64,000 nt of DNA from Pectobacterium sp013449375 (GTDB lineage: Bacteria > Pseudomonadota > Gammaproteobacteria > Enterobacterales > Enterobacteriaceae). The stretch lies in assembly GCF_048593165.1 (NCBI RefSeq), contig NZ_CP184271.1; one strand, given 5' to 3'. This document shows positions 8,444 to 16,586 of this stretch, piece after piece. Made by a program: the position numbers and the translations under genes. Under the pieces are notes generated by a model. The model was not told where the DNA came from, ran no database searches, and saw only the letters and a program-made list of their open reading frames with translations. Each line of letters opens with the position of its first letter. Within the stretch, counting starts at the first letter, position 1.

Positions 8444-9052
8444 TTAAATAGCGGCGATATCTAATGGAATATTAACCAGTTTCCCCGAGTCGTCTTTTTT
8501 TCTGAAGTTGATATACGTTTTTGATACGGCGACAAGCAATGACTCTGAGATAGCTTCCATCGCCTTTTTCCAGCGCTCGTCGTCAATTTTTACCCGGCGC
8601 AAAGACAATATGCGGGTGGTGCTGAGGTTGCCTTCTTTATCAACCTGAAAGGCGTCAGAAATCAGCGCCAGCAGCTTTTCGTCAGCACCTTGTGACCACT
8701 CCTTAACACACTCATCAATCATTTCTTTTGCAATGTGCAGCTCCGGCCCGAACGTCAGTGATTCCTGCACCTTGATGGTGATTTGCTTGCTGCCGTTAAA
8801 GTTGGAAAACGTGACATTCCCTTTCACACCGCCGCGAGTCCTACCATATTTTTCTGCAACTAAATCCATGAATGCATAGCACTCATCAAAAGAGCGCGTT
8901 TTAAAATCAGACAAATCAGCGCTTTTAATTTCTGCTGCATCAACTCGTTCATTTACAAATGCATCCATTGCCAAATCATAATCAGAGACCTGGCTAATCG
9001 GAACTAACCGACCTTTACGGTCAGTCATGTAATCATCTTTATTAATTTCCAC
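8444..9052 (-). CDS. DUF3164 family phage protein
   Basis: A 202-aa protein that matches the DUF3164 group often found in the early region of Mu-like phages: MTDRKGRLVPISQV near the start, KYGRTRGGVKGNVTFSNF in the middle and a C-terminal DDERWKKAMEAISES. The molecular role is not known. An ATG at residue 9 (MTDRKGR) is an alternative start. The 90 nt between it and the MazG-like gene hold nothing I can name. Confidence 0.8.
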   Translation of the reverse strand: MEINKDDYMTDRKGRLVPISQVSDYDLAMDAFVNERVDAAEIKSADLSDFKTRSFDECYAFMDLVAEKYGRTRGGVKGNVTFSNFNGSKQITIKVQESLTFGPELHIAKEMIDECVKEWSQGADEKLLALISDAFQVDKEGNLSTTRILSLRRVKIDDERWKKAMEAISESLLVAVSKTYINFRKKDDSGKLVNIPLDIAAI

Positions 9053-9064
9053 GTTTATTTCCCC

Positions 9065-9334
9065 TCAATGTAATGACTCGGACCAAATAATACGGCACCC
9101 GTGCTGTTCAAATTCTCCTTGTCGAAACCGGCCATTGTTATTCACACCGGTCAGCACATAACGTGCCACGCCGTTTTCAATCAATTTTGCACAGTGGCCA
9201 TTTCTGGCAATGCGGATGATTGGTTGGCTCCCCTTGAGCATTACACTGTGAACCGTCGCATTCATGGCGCGTAACGCCGTCATGACGGCTTGCACATTGG
9301 ATAATTGCTCGTCAATATTCAAAACAGACGTCAT
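9065..9334 (-). CDS. Hypothetical early phage protein (89 aa)
   Basis: I do not recognise a family. It is a small basic protein with the run LKGSQPIIRIARNGHCAKLI and a predicted beta-rich C-terminal half (RYVLTGVNNNGRFRQGEFE). It lies in tight order between the 85-aa protein and DUF3164. Equivalent small genes occur at this place in Mu-like phages. Confidence 0.65.
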   Translation of the reverse strand: MTSVLNIDEQLSNVQAVMTALRAMNATVHSVMLKGSQPIIRIARNGHCAKLIENGVARYVLTGVNNNGRFRQGEFEQHGCRIIWSESLH

Positions 9335-9361
9335 ATATCAGTCCCCCAGAATATAAGGTGC

Positions 9362-9619
9362 TCAGTGCAGATCCCGATGATTACGCATCATTTGGCTGGT
9401 GAAGTTCATTCCTGCCGCATTGAAATGTTTCATCAGCCTGGTGTTGGCCGCATTAATCGCATTAGCCATCTCATCTTTAATCATCGTTGCCAGCAGCTGT
9501 GTCACGACGATGTCACTTGTTTCATTTTCAATTGAAACGTTAATGGACTGACTGAGTACCTGATCCTCATTGACCAACCCAGCAGGCAGTTGTTGTACAG
9601 AAATAATAATTTTCGCCAT
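9362..9619 (-). CDS. Hypothetical early phage protein (85 aa)
   Basis: The family is not recognised. Its N-terminal half is beta-like (AKIIISVQQLPAGL); the C-terminal half is helical with several Met and Asn residues (ANAINAANTRLMKHFNAAG). It starts 2 nt after the stop of the MuB-like gene, so it is co-transcribed with the transposition genes. Confidence 0.65.
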   Translation of the reverse strand: MAKIIISVQQLPAGLVNEDQVLSQSINVSIENETSDIVVTQLLATMIKDEMANAINAANTRLMKHFNAAGMNFTSQMMRNHRDLH

Positions 9620-9621
9620 CG

Positions 9622-10773
9622 TTAAATTCCTTTAATTACGTCAGCATTAACCACTGGCACGCCAATCTCAGCAGCCAGATTCATTGCAGCAATCACCAGG
9701 TTGGAAACGGCCAGCGGGTATAGGAGGCTGACATTCTTCCGACTACCGAGATTGCTGCTAAGACGCCCGCGTATAGCGTCAATCGCGCTGCTATCCATAA
9801 TGTCGCTTAGCTTTTTGCCTGTGCGCTCAACTTTGAATGTCAGAAACGCTTCCAGACTGTTATCAAGGGGCAGCAGTTCGACGATTTCACAGCGCTGAAC
9901 AACCTCGCGTACCTCCATATTGCGTTCGCTTAACTTGACGGCTAGCTCTGGCTGGCCGATCAGGACGATAGACAGCAACTTCTTAAACCCGCTTTCCAAC
10001 TCGTAAAATCGCTTCAAATGCTTGAGAGTAGGAATAGGCAGGCTATGTGCTTCCTCAATAACAAGAACATGGCTGTAGCCCGCATTGCTGCTGTCTTTTA
10101 GTACGCGGTGCAGTTGGCGATAGCGTGCCTCTTGCGACCGTTTTACGCCTTCCAGCGGGGCGATGGTGTTGATGATCGCTTCAGCAATGGCGGCGGCTTT
10201 CAGCGTCTTACCTTTAACGTCGTTGTCTTCCATCGCAATCACATACGGCTCAATGACGATAACGGGCGCGTTCTCGCGGTTAATACGTTCGATAAGGTCG
10301 CGGCGCAGCGTGGATTTGCCCGCCCCAGATTCACCAATGACCGCCATCAACCCGCCATGTTTCGCGGTCTGATACAGTGACTCACGTACATAGCGGCTAT
10401 CCGACGTCGTAAATACATCCTCCGCGCCCTGCATGGCATCATCTGAAAATGGATCGCGAAACAGCCCGAACGCTTTTTTTGTTGCTGGAAATAACACCTG
10501 TTTTTTGAGTAACATGTTTTCCTCCGTTGTGAGGTCTGTGGTATCTGCTGTGCGGGATGTGCCGTCCCGCACAGCATCAAAACTACGTTGTGTTTCAATG
10601 CCATTAGCCGACAGAAAGGCTGTCAGACGCTGGCGAATTTCCCCGGTGTTGGTGCGTGGCCACTGGTCGTGATTAACAATTTGTGCCAGCGTGGCCTCTG
10701 ACACAGCGATATTTCTGGCGACAACGGCCTGCGAGAGCCGTGCCTGTTTTAACTGTTGTTTCAGTACCAGCAT
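9622..10773 (-). CDS. MuB-like transposition ATPase (AAA+)
   Basis: A 383-aa protein. Residues 1-60 form a helix-turn-helix region (LSQAVVARNIAVSEATLAQIV), as in MuB, followed by a linker and an AAA+ domain. Walker A is GESGAGKST (147-155) and Walker B is HVLVIEEAHSL. MuB binds ATP and DNA, selects target DNA and stimulates the transposase. It lies directly downstream of the transposase gene, as in Mu. The ATPase also resembles ExeA-type AAA proteins, which is usual for BcepMu-type phages. Confidence 0.9.
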   Translation of the reverse strand: MLVLKQQLKQARLSQAVVARNIAVSEATLAQIVNHDQWPRTNTGEIRQRLTAFLSANGIETQRSFDAVRDGTSRTADTTDLTTEENMLLKKQVLFPATKKAFGLFRDPFSDDAMQGAEDVFTTSDSRYVRESLYQTAKHGGLMAVIGESGAGKSTLRRDLIERINRENAPVIVIEPYVIAMEDNDVKGKTLKAAAIAEAIINTIAPLEGVKRSQEARYRQLHRVLKDSSNAGYSHVLVIEEAHSLPIPTLKHLKRFYELESGFKKLLSIVLIGQPELAVKLSERNMEVREVVQRCEIVELLPLDNSLEAFLTFKVERTGKKLSDIMDSSAIDAIRGRLSSNLGSRKNVSLLYPLAVSNLVIAAMNLAAEIGVPVVNADVIKGI

Positions 10774-10782
10774 GTTCCCCCC

Positions 10783-12552
10783 TTAATTCCCGTTGACGAT
10801 GTTGATGACATTGCCGGAAACCGGCGTGAGCAGCGCATCGACAGCGTCATCCAGTTGTTCTTCCGGCACGCCAGCGGGATAAAGTTCAACCAGTTGGCGA
10901 AAGTGTCCGGCTGTCCATGTCTGGTTACGGGCTGCAAACCGCTCACGCAGCGCCTTAGCCGCTTCAACATGCGTAAGGGGCCGCTGTTCGATACGCGGGC
11001 TGCGTACATCAGACTCCGTACCACGACGCGGCATAAATGCAGGTAACGTGGTGTCGTCAATGTGTTTGTATGGGTCAAGTTTGCCGCCGAACGGCAGCGC
11101 CTTCGCTTTACGTGCTGCCACCGCATCCGTCGCGTTATCCGTTCCCGTCACCAGTTGTTCAATTTCTTTCGCTGCGGTTTGGGCTGGCGTATCAGCGTGC
11201 GATTTGTAGTTTTCGCCGATCACTGCGGCAGAGTCGGCAAAGCCAAATTCATTTTTGGTGACTTCATCGATCAGGAAGAAAGTGTCGTGGCCATCTTCAC
11301 CTTTCAGTACCACTTGCGCAGTATCGGTGCGCCACGGATTGCGGGTGATCAGCAACTTCTCGCCGACCCTCACATCGGGTACGGTAGACACATCGTATTC
11401 AATGCCACGGAACGACACGCGCAGCTTCGGCTTGACCTTGCGCTCTTCTGGTGTTGCGACGGCCAGTTCGCGGCAAACATCAATAGACGGCGCTTTCACC
11501 AACTGTTCAGCGTTGATTTTCAGCCAGATATCGGTGCGGGTCTGTCCGTGGCGGCTATGAACAGCGGTAGCATTGAAGTGAGAACGCCATTTCACAGCCA
11601 GCGCATTCAGCTCTTCCAGACTATGAACCGGTTGAAACTTCAGGCCCGGCTCCAGTTTGCGTTCGATGATGTCGCGGGCTTTCTCAACGCTGCCTGTTGA
11701 ACGCGCCGCATGGGCTTTATGCGCCTTCAGATCGATACCCAATGCACGGCACAGGTTTTTTGTCATGCTTGCGGTGTTGGCTGAACCGGGGTCGAGATAC
11801 AGCAGTTTAGGCACGCCGTGCAGCACGTCCGCGCCGCCGCGCTCTTGCAAGGCGTTGATGAGCACAGAGCACAGGTTTTCGCCAGATTCAGCGCCCATCA
11901 CATACTCGACGTAGATCCAGCCGCTGGTATGGTCAGTGATTTCATAGCTCCAGACGCGGTCACTGGCGATACGTGCCACATTGGCGGGTTTATTCTTGTA
12001 GAACCTCGCGCTGTCCATCACCTGCAAGCCCTTATGTCCGTTGCTCAGGTAATAGAGGGTGCAAAGTGAGGCGTCGATTTCCCATACATGGTTAGGGTGC
12101 AGACTGGCCAGCTCGGTCACAGGCGCAGGCTGGCTTAACTGATCGGGATGCAGGCCGTAATTGCGCAGGGCGCGGCTGATAGCGGTCTCTGACAGGGCAT
12201 AAAACTCGCCCGTGGCTTCATCAATACGTCCGGCAGCGATCATATCGTTTGCCCGTAGTGTTTCGACTGCGTCAGCGATGGAGTACAGGCGCTTGCCGTT
12301 TTTACGGGTGGCTTCCATCAGTGTGGCGGAAATCATGGCAGCTTCATCCCGCGTCAAGGCGCTTTGTCCGGCATCGGCACGTTTTTTGCGTTTGTCAGTC
12401 ACGGCAACCTCCTTTAACTTGCGTAGCAACGTGGCGCGAGATAGCCCCAGCTCAATACAGGCGGTGTCATAGATAGCCCCGCGTTCGCCATGCCCGGCCT
12501 GCCGTGCGAGACGCGCGATAGCCACTAATCGTTCTGTCAGGGCAGCACTCAT
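10783..12552 (-). CDS. MuA-like DDE transposase
   Basis: A 589-aa enzyme that cuts and joins the phage ends for integration and replicative transposition. A helical DNA-binding N-terminal region includes ELGLSRATLLRKLKEV. The rve/RNase-H fold carries a complete DDE triad: D160 (HVWEIDASL), D254 (LLYLDPGSAN) and E290 (STGSVEKAR), with 35 residues between D254 and E290. A Mu-type C-terminal beta-barrel domain follows (RGIEYDVSTVPDVRVGEKL). The extreme C-terminal region probably contacts MuB. Gene order with MuB downstream supports the call. Confidence 0.93.
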   Translation of the reverse strand: MSAALTERLVAIARLARQAGHGERGAIYDTACIELGLSRATLLRKLKEVAVTDKRKKRADAGQSALTRDEAAMISATLMEATRKNGKRLYSIADAVETLRANDMIAAGRIDEATGEFYALSETAISRALRNYGLHPDQLSQPAPVTELASLHPNHVWEIDASLCTLYYLSNGHKGLQVMDSARFYKNKPANVARIASDRVWSYEITDHTSGWIYVEYVMGAESGENLCSVLINALQERGGADVLHGVPKLLYLDPGSANTASMTKNLCRALGIDLKAHKAHAARSTGSVEKARDIIERKLEPGLKFQPVHSLEELNALAVKWRSHFNATAVHSRHGQTRTDIWLKINAEQLVKAPSIDVCRELAVATPEERKVKPKLRVSFRGIEYDVSTVPDVRVGEKLLITRNPWRTDTAQVVLKGEDGHDTFFLIDEVTKNEFGFADSAAVIGENYKSHADTPAQTAAKEIEQLVTGTDNATDAVAARKAKALPFGGKLDPYKHIDDTTLPAFMPRRGTESDVRSPRIEQRPLTHVEAAKALRERFAARNQTWTAGHFRQLVELYPAGVPEEQLDDAVDALLTPVSGNVINIVNGN

Positions 12553-12561
12553 GGCGTCCCC

Positions 12562-13470
12562 TTATGCGTCTGTTCGCGGAATCACAGGTTCCGGCGCATC
12601 TAGCCATGTCGGACGTTCGCTACCTGTAGGTGCTGTCTCCAGGTCGAATGTGTGGCGGAGGCTGTTGATAGCCGATTCAACCTGACATATCAGGCCAGTC
12701 ATGAAATCTTTAGGCGTATCTATCTGATGATCCATGCAATAGTTTTGTAGCGTTGAAAAGGCTGTGTGGAGACGAACGGTGATGGCAGCTTCCGCTTCAA
12801 AGGCAATGGCGCTGACTTCTTTGCGCAGTTTCTCTGCTTCCTGATCGGGCGGCGGTGGCTGGATGCGGGATTTCTTATCCAGTTTGGTGGTCAGATCATC
12901 TATCTTTTGGTTTTTGTCGGTCAGAACACGCTGCTGGGCGGTATTGGTTTCGCGGGCTTCGCGCAGTGCGGCTTTCAGTTCGCGGCTGGTCATGCGATCA
13001 ATGTCATCCAGCGTCATACCTGCAACTGTACCGCCATCGGCTAACTCAGAGAGGACATCATCATCCTCGGTCATTAATTCAAATAACTTGGTCTTTCCCA
13101 AAAGCGCCAGCGCTGGCGCTTTTGAACTTAACTGTGGAGACATATATTTAATTGATGCTTGCATCAGGCGCTGAGCTGTTCGCTCAGGAATGCCTAACTC
13201 GTCCCGAACAATAGATTCAAATTCTCCATGTGGTTCACAATCCTTGAGAATAGCCAGACGTTTCCCTGCTTCAAGCATCGCCTCTGCACTTTGTGTCATA
13301 TAAAACCGTGCTTCATGAACAATACGGGAACGCTCATATGGCAAACCATCGCCAAACTGATCCATGACTTGCATCCGGTGTTCCGTCAGAGCATTGAGTT
13401 TCACATTCAGATCGCCCGCTAACGGAGCATCTTCTACTAATTCAACCGTTTGTGACTTGGTGCGTGCCAT
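12562..13470 (-). CDS. DUF3102-type phage protein
   Basis: A 302-aa protein upstream of the transposase. Residues about 40-105 show the DUF3102 pattern (MLEAGKRLAILKDCEPHGEFESIV then ELGIPERTAQRLMQA), which resembles a ParB-like or helix-turn-helix DNA-contact region. A coiled-coil stretch with PPPPDQEAEKLRKEV follows, then a helical tail. The exact function is unknown. Position suggests help in early DNA transactions. Confidence 0.75.
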   Translation of the reverse strand: MARTKSQTVELVEDAPLAGDLNVKLNALTEHRMQVMDQFGDGLPYERSRIVHEARFYMTQSAEAMLEAGKRLAILKDCEPHGEFESIVRDELGIPERTAQRLMQASIKYMSPQLSSKAPALALLGKTKLFELMTEDDDVLSELADGGTVAGMTLDDIDRMTSRELKAALREARETNTAQQRVLTDKNQKIDDLTTKLDKKSRIQPPPPDQEAEKLRKEVSAIAFEAEAAITVRLHTAFSTLQNYCMDHQIDTPKDFMTGLICQVESAINSLRHTFDLETAPTGSERPTWLDAPEPVIPRTDA

Positions 13471-13479
13471 TTCTTATCC

Positions 13480-13785
13480 TTAGCGACTGCCAGCCAGCAG
13501 GCGTTGATTCATTTCGTTAATACGGTCTTGCGCACGGGAGATTTCGTTCGCATGTGCTTGCGCGATTTGCAGCGCCTGCATCGAAAGCGCGAATCTGCCA
13601 TTATCCAGTTTTTGCGCCAGTCCCTCTTCAATCAGGGTGTTCAAGGCACGGTTAACGTTGGCCGGAGAATCATCCAGCGCCGCCGCCAGTTCGCCGTTTG
13701 ATACCCCGTTCAGGGTATGGCCGCGCAGTGCTTTGAGAACGCGCAAGATCCGAGCGCCTGCACTGGAAACATTGGGTTTATTCAT
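13480..13785 (-). CDS. Winged-helix (IclR/MarR-like HTH) phage regulator
   Basis: A 101-aa protein. The N-terminal 65 residues read as a winged helix (ILRVLKALRGHTL, NGELAAALDDSPANVNRALNTL, LAQKLDNGRFAL); a short coiled coil follows (ISRAQDRINEMNQRL). It probably binds DNA as a dimer in early control. It overlaps the gene upstream by 8 nt. A counterpart occurs near the BcepMu-type transposase genes. Confidence 0.75.
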   Translation of the reverse strand: MNKPNVSSAGARILRVLKALRGHTLNGVSNGELAAALDDSPANVNRALNTLIEEGLAQKLDNGRFALSMQALQIAQAHANEISRAQDRINEMNQRLLAGSR

Positions 13786-14020
13786 GTGATGCCTCCAGAA
13801 GTTTTACCCGACGCGATACGTCGTGGTCGGAATACGGTGTGTCGCCGGCGTCACTGTGACCATGCAGCCCCACAAACTCATCGACACGAATGACGCTGCG
13901 TGCGGGTCGTCCAGGCTGTCGCGGTATGCGTTGAATAAACGTGCCGTGATAAATATCACCAGATTCATAGTGCGAGGTGATCAGTACCCGCATACCGGCC
14001 TTTAGTAAACTGGGTTTCAT
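13778..14020 (-). CDS. Hypothetical early phage protein (80 aa)
   Basis: The family is not recognised. It has a small beta-barrel look (AGMRVLITSHYESGDIYHGTFI, SVIRVDEFVGLHGH) with many His and Asp residues. It is co-oriented with the early genes, overlaps the winged-helix gene, and is 52 nt from the Ner-like gene. Confidence 0.65.
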   Translation of the reverse strand: MKPSLLKAGMRVLITSHYESGDIYHGTFIQRIPRQPGRPARSVIRVDEFVGLHGHSDAGDTPYSDHDVSRRVKLLEASHE

Positions 14021-14072
14021 GGCATTCCCCTTTTTGCGATATGTGATAATCTGTTACGCAGGCTGATAGATA

Positions 14073-14261
14073 TCAGGCGGCACGGGCGGTGGTTTTAAGA
14101 CCGAGTTTGACGGCGATTTCATGTGCCTGGCCGTACTTGGCTTTGGTAATGCCGTTCAGTACGCGATAGACCGCTTCACGGGAGTAACCATTCTCCTGTG
14201 CCCATTGGGTGACGGTCATTCCGTGCTGCTGAAAGCGGCTTTTAACTTGTTCGGGTGTCAT
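14073..14261 (-). CDS. Ner-like small DNA-binding regulator
   Basis: A 62-aa protein starting at MTPEQVKSRFQQHG; GGAGG lies 8 nt upstream, which favours this start over one 25 codons earlier inside the promoter. Most of it is one helix-turn-helix (MTVTQWAQENGYSREAVYRVLNG) plus a basic tail. As first gene of the early operon it matches Ner of Mu, which lowers early and repressor transcription after lytic growth begins. Confidence 0.8.
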   Translation of the reverse strand: MTPEQVKSRFQQHGMTVTQWAQENGYSREAVYRVLNGITKAKYGQAHEIAVKLGLKTTARAA

Positions 14262-14307
14262 GTTACGGCCTCCGGTTATGCAATGATGTTTGTAGAATAC
14301 GTGGTAG

Positions 14308-14336
14308 ATTATGGTATAAAAATTTATACCAGTCAA
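14308..14336 (-). promoter_or_regulatory. Early promoter with operator palindrome in its spacer
   Basis: On the minus strand TTGACT (14331-14336) and CATAAT (14308-14313) are separated by exactly 17 bp, close to a sigma-70 consensus. The palindrome TGGTATAAAAATTTATACCA (14312-14331; two 9-bp arms, 2-bp centre) fills the spacer and touches both elements. A repressor bound here would block RNA polymerase from the ner-transposase operon. The repressor promoter probably overlaps the same site in the other direction. Confidence 0.75.
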
Positions 14337-14347
14337 TAGAGATTAGT

Positions 14348-14761
14348 ATGCAAAATAATATCGGTGAGCGCCTGAGAGAAGAACGTGAACGGTTAGGATT
14401 GAGCCAGCCCGCTATGGGAGAGATCGGCGGAGTGAAAAAACTTACCCAGCTAAACTATGAAAAAGGTGAGCGTTTTCCTGATGCTTCTTATTTGGCTGCG
14501 CTAGCAAAATTTGGCTTAGATGTTCAGTATGTTGTCACAGGGGTAAGAGCAAGTGCGGCTTTACCCAATGATGAACTGGAATTGATTAATCACTATCGAT
14601 CTGCACCATTAGCGGTCAAGTCTGCTGTACTCGCAGCGTTAACGGCTGGTTCTGTTCCGCAAGGTGCTTCTCCTCAGATATTCAATGGCGATATTAGTGG
14701 TCAATTTGCCGGTAATCAGATTATTAATAATGGCGTGGTCAGTAATAAAAAAAATAAATAG
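14348..14761 (+). CDS. CI-like lysogeny repressor (XRE HTH)
   Basis: A 137-aa protein starting at MQNNIGERLREERERLGLSQ. Residues 5-60 are an XRE helix-turn-helix with the phage-type pattern LNYEKGERFPDASYLAAL. The last 30 residues hold a peptide-like motif, IFNGDISGQFAGNQIINN, followed by a Lys/Asn tail. It is divergent from the early operon and next to its operator, the position of the lysogeny repressor in BcepMu-type phages. No LexA-like protease domain is present, so SOS cleavage is not expected. Confidence 0.85.
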   Translation: MQNNIGERLREERERLGLSQPAMGEIGGVKKLTQLNYEKGERFPDASYLAALAKFGLDVQYVVTGVRASAALPNDELELINHYRSAPLAVKSAVLAALTAGSVPQGASPQIFNGDISGQFAGNQIINNGVVSNKKNK

Positions 14762-14793
14762 AACGAGTAACACACAGTAATAAAGGAGATAGG

Positions 14794-15378
14794 ATGCGGC
14801 AGGAATTTAATGGAACTGCACAGGGACAGTTCTCATCCAGAGACATTATCAATATACATCCCCCTTCAGGTGAAAACCCGACAGATGATGAGTCGCTACT
14901 TCCGGCTCAGCGTCATCGCCTGCACCAATTGCTAGATGACCTTGTTACTGCCAGCGGCGAGCCTAAGAAAGATCTGTGGCGAGCCGTTCATGCCCATATT
15001 GATGTTCACAGTATCAATGGCATTACAACCAAGAAATATCATAAAGCTGAGACGTATCTGCGACATAGACTGGCAGAGGCTAAGCTGGCAAAAGAGTGCC
15101 GCCGATTAGTCAGCGAAATCTTGCGATTAACCGTGGATACCGCAACAGAACGCGATAGATTTTGTCTGAAAAAATTTGGTACGAAAACGCTCAACGATTT
15201 ATCCCGTGAACAACTTCAAGTGGCGTTTGACCATTTTGATCGAGATGAATTGCGGCAACGCCAGCCAAAACCCACACAGCCTAAAGAAATGGATTTGCAA
15301 GAGCTTATAAAAACTCACCCTAAAGTATTTGTCGGTGTTTTCTTTTTAGGATTTTTTACATCTTTTTTATTTAGATAA
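14794..15378 (+). CDS. Membrane-anchored protein sharing the repressor's GQF...IIN motif
   Basis: 194 aa, not assigned to a family. It begins FNGTAQGQFSSRDIINI, a close parallel to FNGDISGQFAGNQIINN at the repressor C-terminus. Two degenerate copies of a helical module follow (LWRAVHAHIDVHSINGITTKKY and RDRFCLKKFGTKTLNDLSREQ), vaguely like ORF6C-type phage modules. The C-terminus is one hydrophobic segment (VFVGVFFLGFFTSFLF) ending in Arg, a tail anchor. It starts 32 nt after the repressor gene with GGAG upstream and is probably expressed in the lysogen. A role in repressor control or superinfection immunity is inference. Confidence 0.75.
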   Translation: MRQEFNGTAQGQFSSRDIINIHPPSGENPTDDESLLPAQRHRLHQLLDDLVTASGEPKKDLWRAVHAHIDVHSINGITTKKYHKAETYLRHRLAEAKLAKECRRLVSEILRLTVDTATERDRFCLKKFGTKTLNDLSREQLQVAFDHFDRDELRQRQPKPTQPKEMDLQELIKTHPKVFVGVFFLGFFTSFLFR

Positions 15379-15387
15379 GGATATTAC

Positions 15388-16221
15388 ATGAAGGAATTTT
15401 TGATTCTTGCTGGTTCTATTGTCATTTGGATCTTAGTCGCTAAATACCTTTCGCGTACTTTTATCAAGAAAGGTAATAAACCGTGGTTAAGTAAATTCAG
15501 TGGTGTTTGTGTTGGTGCTGTTGCTGCTTTAGCTTTTCTTCTAGCGTTTGTTCCAACACCAGAAAAAGAAGCACCGGTGCAAGATGTATCTGCTGAGATC
15601 AAAAACACGCAAAAACCACATGATGGATGCCTTGAAACATACAAAGCTGATGGTTCTTCAGAATGGAACTGTGAAAATAAAAGGACACCAGCACCAGCAC
15701 CAGCACCAGCACCAGCACCAGCACCAGCACCAGCACCAGCACCACAGGATAAAGCTGAGACAAAAAAACAAGTAGAAAAATATTTTGATATAACACCGCA
15801 GGAATTTGCAAAGCGGATAAATGCAAACTTAACAAAAAACGACGTACCATTTCGTCTAAAGATAAAAATTCAATCAGGTGAAGTTAATAATACATTTAAT
15901 CACTCGTTTAATGAGCGTATTGGTCTGGTTGGTTCTGTAGATAAAAAAACAGGGCTATTAGCCGGAATAACGATTATTACTAGCGGAGATGGTACAACTG
16001 AATCTGGCTTGAACGTTATGGCTGTTGTAATTTCTGCGTATTCTGCCGTTCTTGGCGAGAACACAATGGGCACCGGCGAGCCTGCAAAAATTATGATGAA
16101 GTTGGTAGAACACTATCAGAACGAACCAGAGACTTCTCAGGAGGTTATTCTTAACGGAGTTAAGTTTGGATTTGTTCCAAGCCAGCAGATTGGTAACTGG
16201 TTCTTGGCACAACCGCTATAG
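15388..16221 (+). CDS. Membrane protein with Pro-Ala repeat, cargo of the repressor operon
   Basis: 277 aa, family not recognised. Two N-terminal hydrophobic segments (FLILAGSIVIWILVA and FSGVCVGAVAALAFLLAFV) are followed by about 45 polar residues with two Cys, a 19-residue Pro-Ala run, and a soluble domain of about 155 residues containing GLVGSVDKKTGLLAGITII and a GxGEPAKIMMKLVEHY helix. The Pro-Ala run probably acts as a stiff periplasmic or cytosolic spacer. The gene is 9 nt after its upstream partner. The DNA is AT-rich compared with the phage structural genes, as expected of horizontally acquired cargo. Confidence 0.72.
   Translation: MKEFLILAGSIVIWILVAKYLSRTFIKKGNKPWLSKFSGVCVGAVAALAFLLAFVPTPEKEAPVQDVSAEIKNTQKPHDGCLETYKADGSSEWNCENKRTPAPAPAPAPAPAPAPAPAPQDKAETKKQVEKYFDITPQEFAKRINANLTKNDVPFRLKIKIQSGEVNNTFNHSFNERIGLVGSVDKKTGLLAGITIITSGDGTTESGLNVMAVVISAYSAVLGENTMGTGEPAKIMMKLVEHYQNEPETSQEVILNGVKFGFVPSQQIGNWFLAQPL
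15688..15744 (+). repeat. Hexanucleotide CCAGCA microsatellite inside the Pro-Ala membrane-protein gene
   Basis: Nineteen codons alternate CCA and GCA with no synonymous variation (9.5 units of CCAGCA). Perfect DNA identity implies recent slippage. Unit gain or loss keeps the reading frame and would only change linker length. Confidence 0.9.
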
Positions 16222-16394
16222 ACAATAAACCACCCTGCCCAGGATGCCTGATGGTGTTTACGCCAGATAATACGGCGGAGTGGAGTTGCCCAGTCAAATA
16301 GCGGGTTAACGCAACCGACAGCGGAAAAATTAGCGGCAGTCTTTAATAAGTAACGCATTATATTTGTAACTCACAATAATATGGAGATGATGAA

Positions 16395-16586
16395 ATGAAT
16401 GGTAAAACAGATAACAAGAAGCCCGGTTCCCAAAACTCTGAATCTGGTAGCCGTCCATCGCAAGAGAGTTTTAACCGAGATTCAGTTGAATACGGTGAGC
16501 GCAAGGGTACGATAGTAACCAATACTTTCAAACCCCCAGTGCGTCCAGATAGAGGAGAAAATAATGGAGAGCAATCTGACTCATGA
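16395..16586 (+). CDS. Small disordered polar protein upstream of the SLATT-like gene
   Basis: 63 aa, rich in Ser, Asn, Gly, Lys and Pro, without hydrophobic segments: likely disordered (NKKPGSQNSESGSRPSQE, FKPPVRPDRGENNGEQ). GGAG lies 8 nt before the ATG. Its last 23 nt overlap the next gene, implying coupled translation and a joint role. No family is recognised. The 170 nt before it (16222-16394) hold no gene I can support. Confidence 0.6.
   Translation: MNGKTDNKKPGSQNSESGSRPSQESFNRDSVEYGERKGTIVTNTFKPPVRPDRGENNGEQSDS

Noticed and set aside
15686..15744. Possible CRISPR or other array from short repeats
   Set aside because: The repeats are contiguous 6-mers without spacers and encode Pro-Ala in frame; this is a microsatellite.
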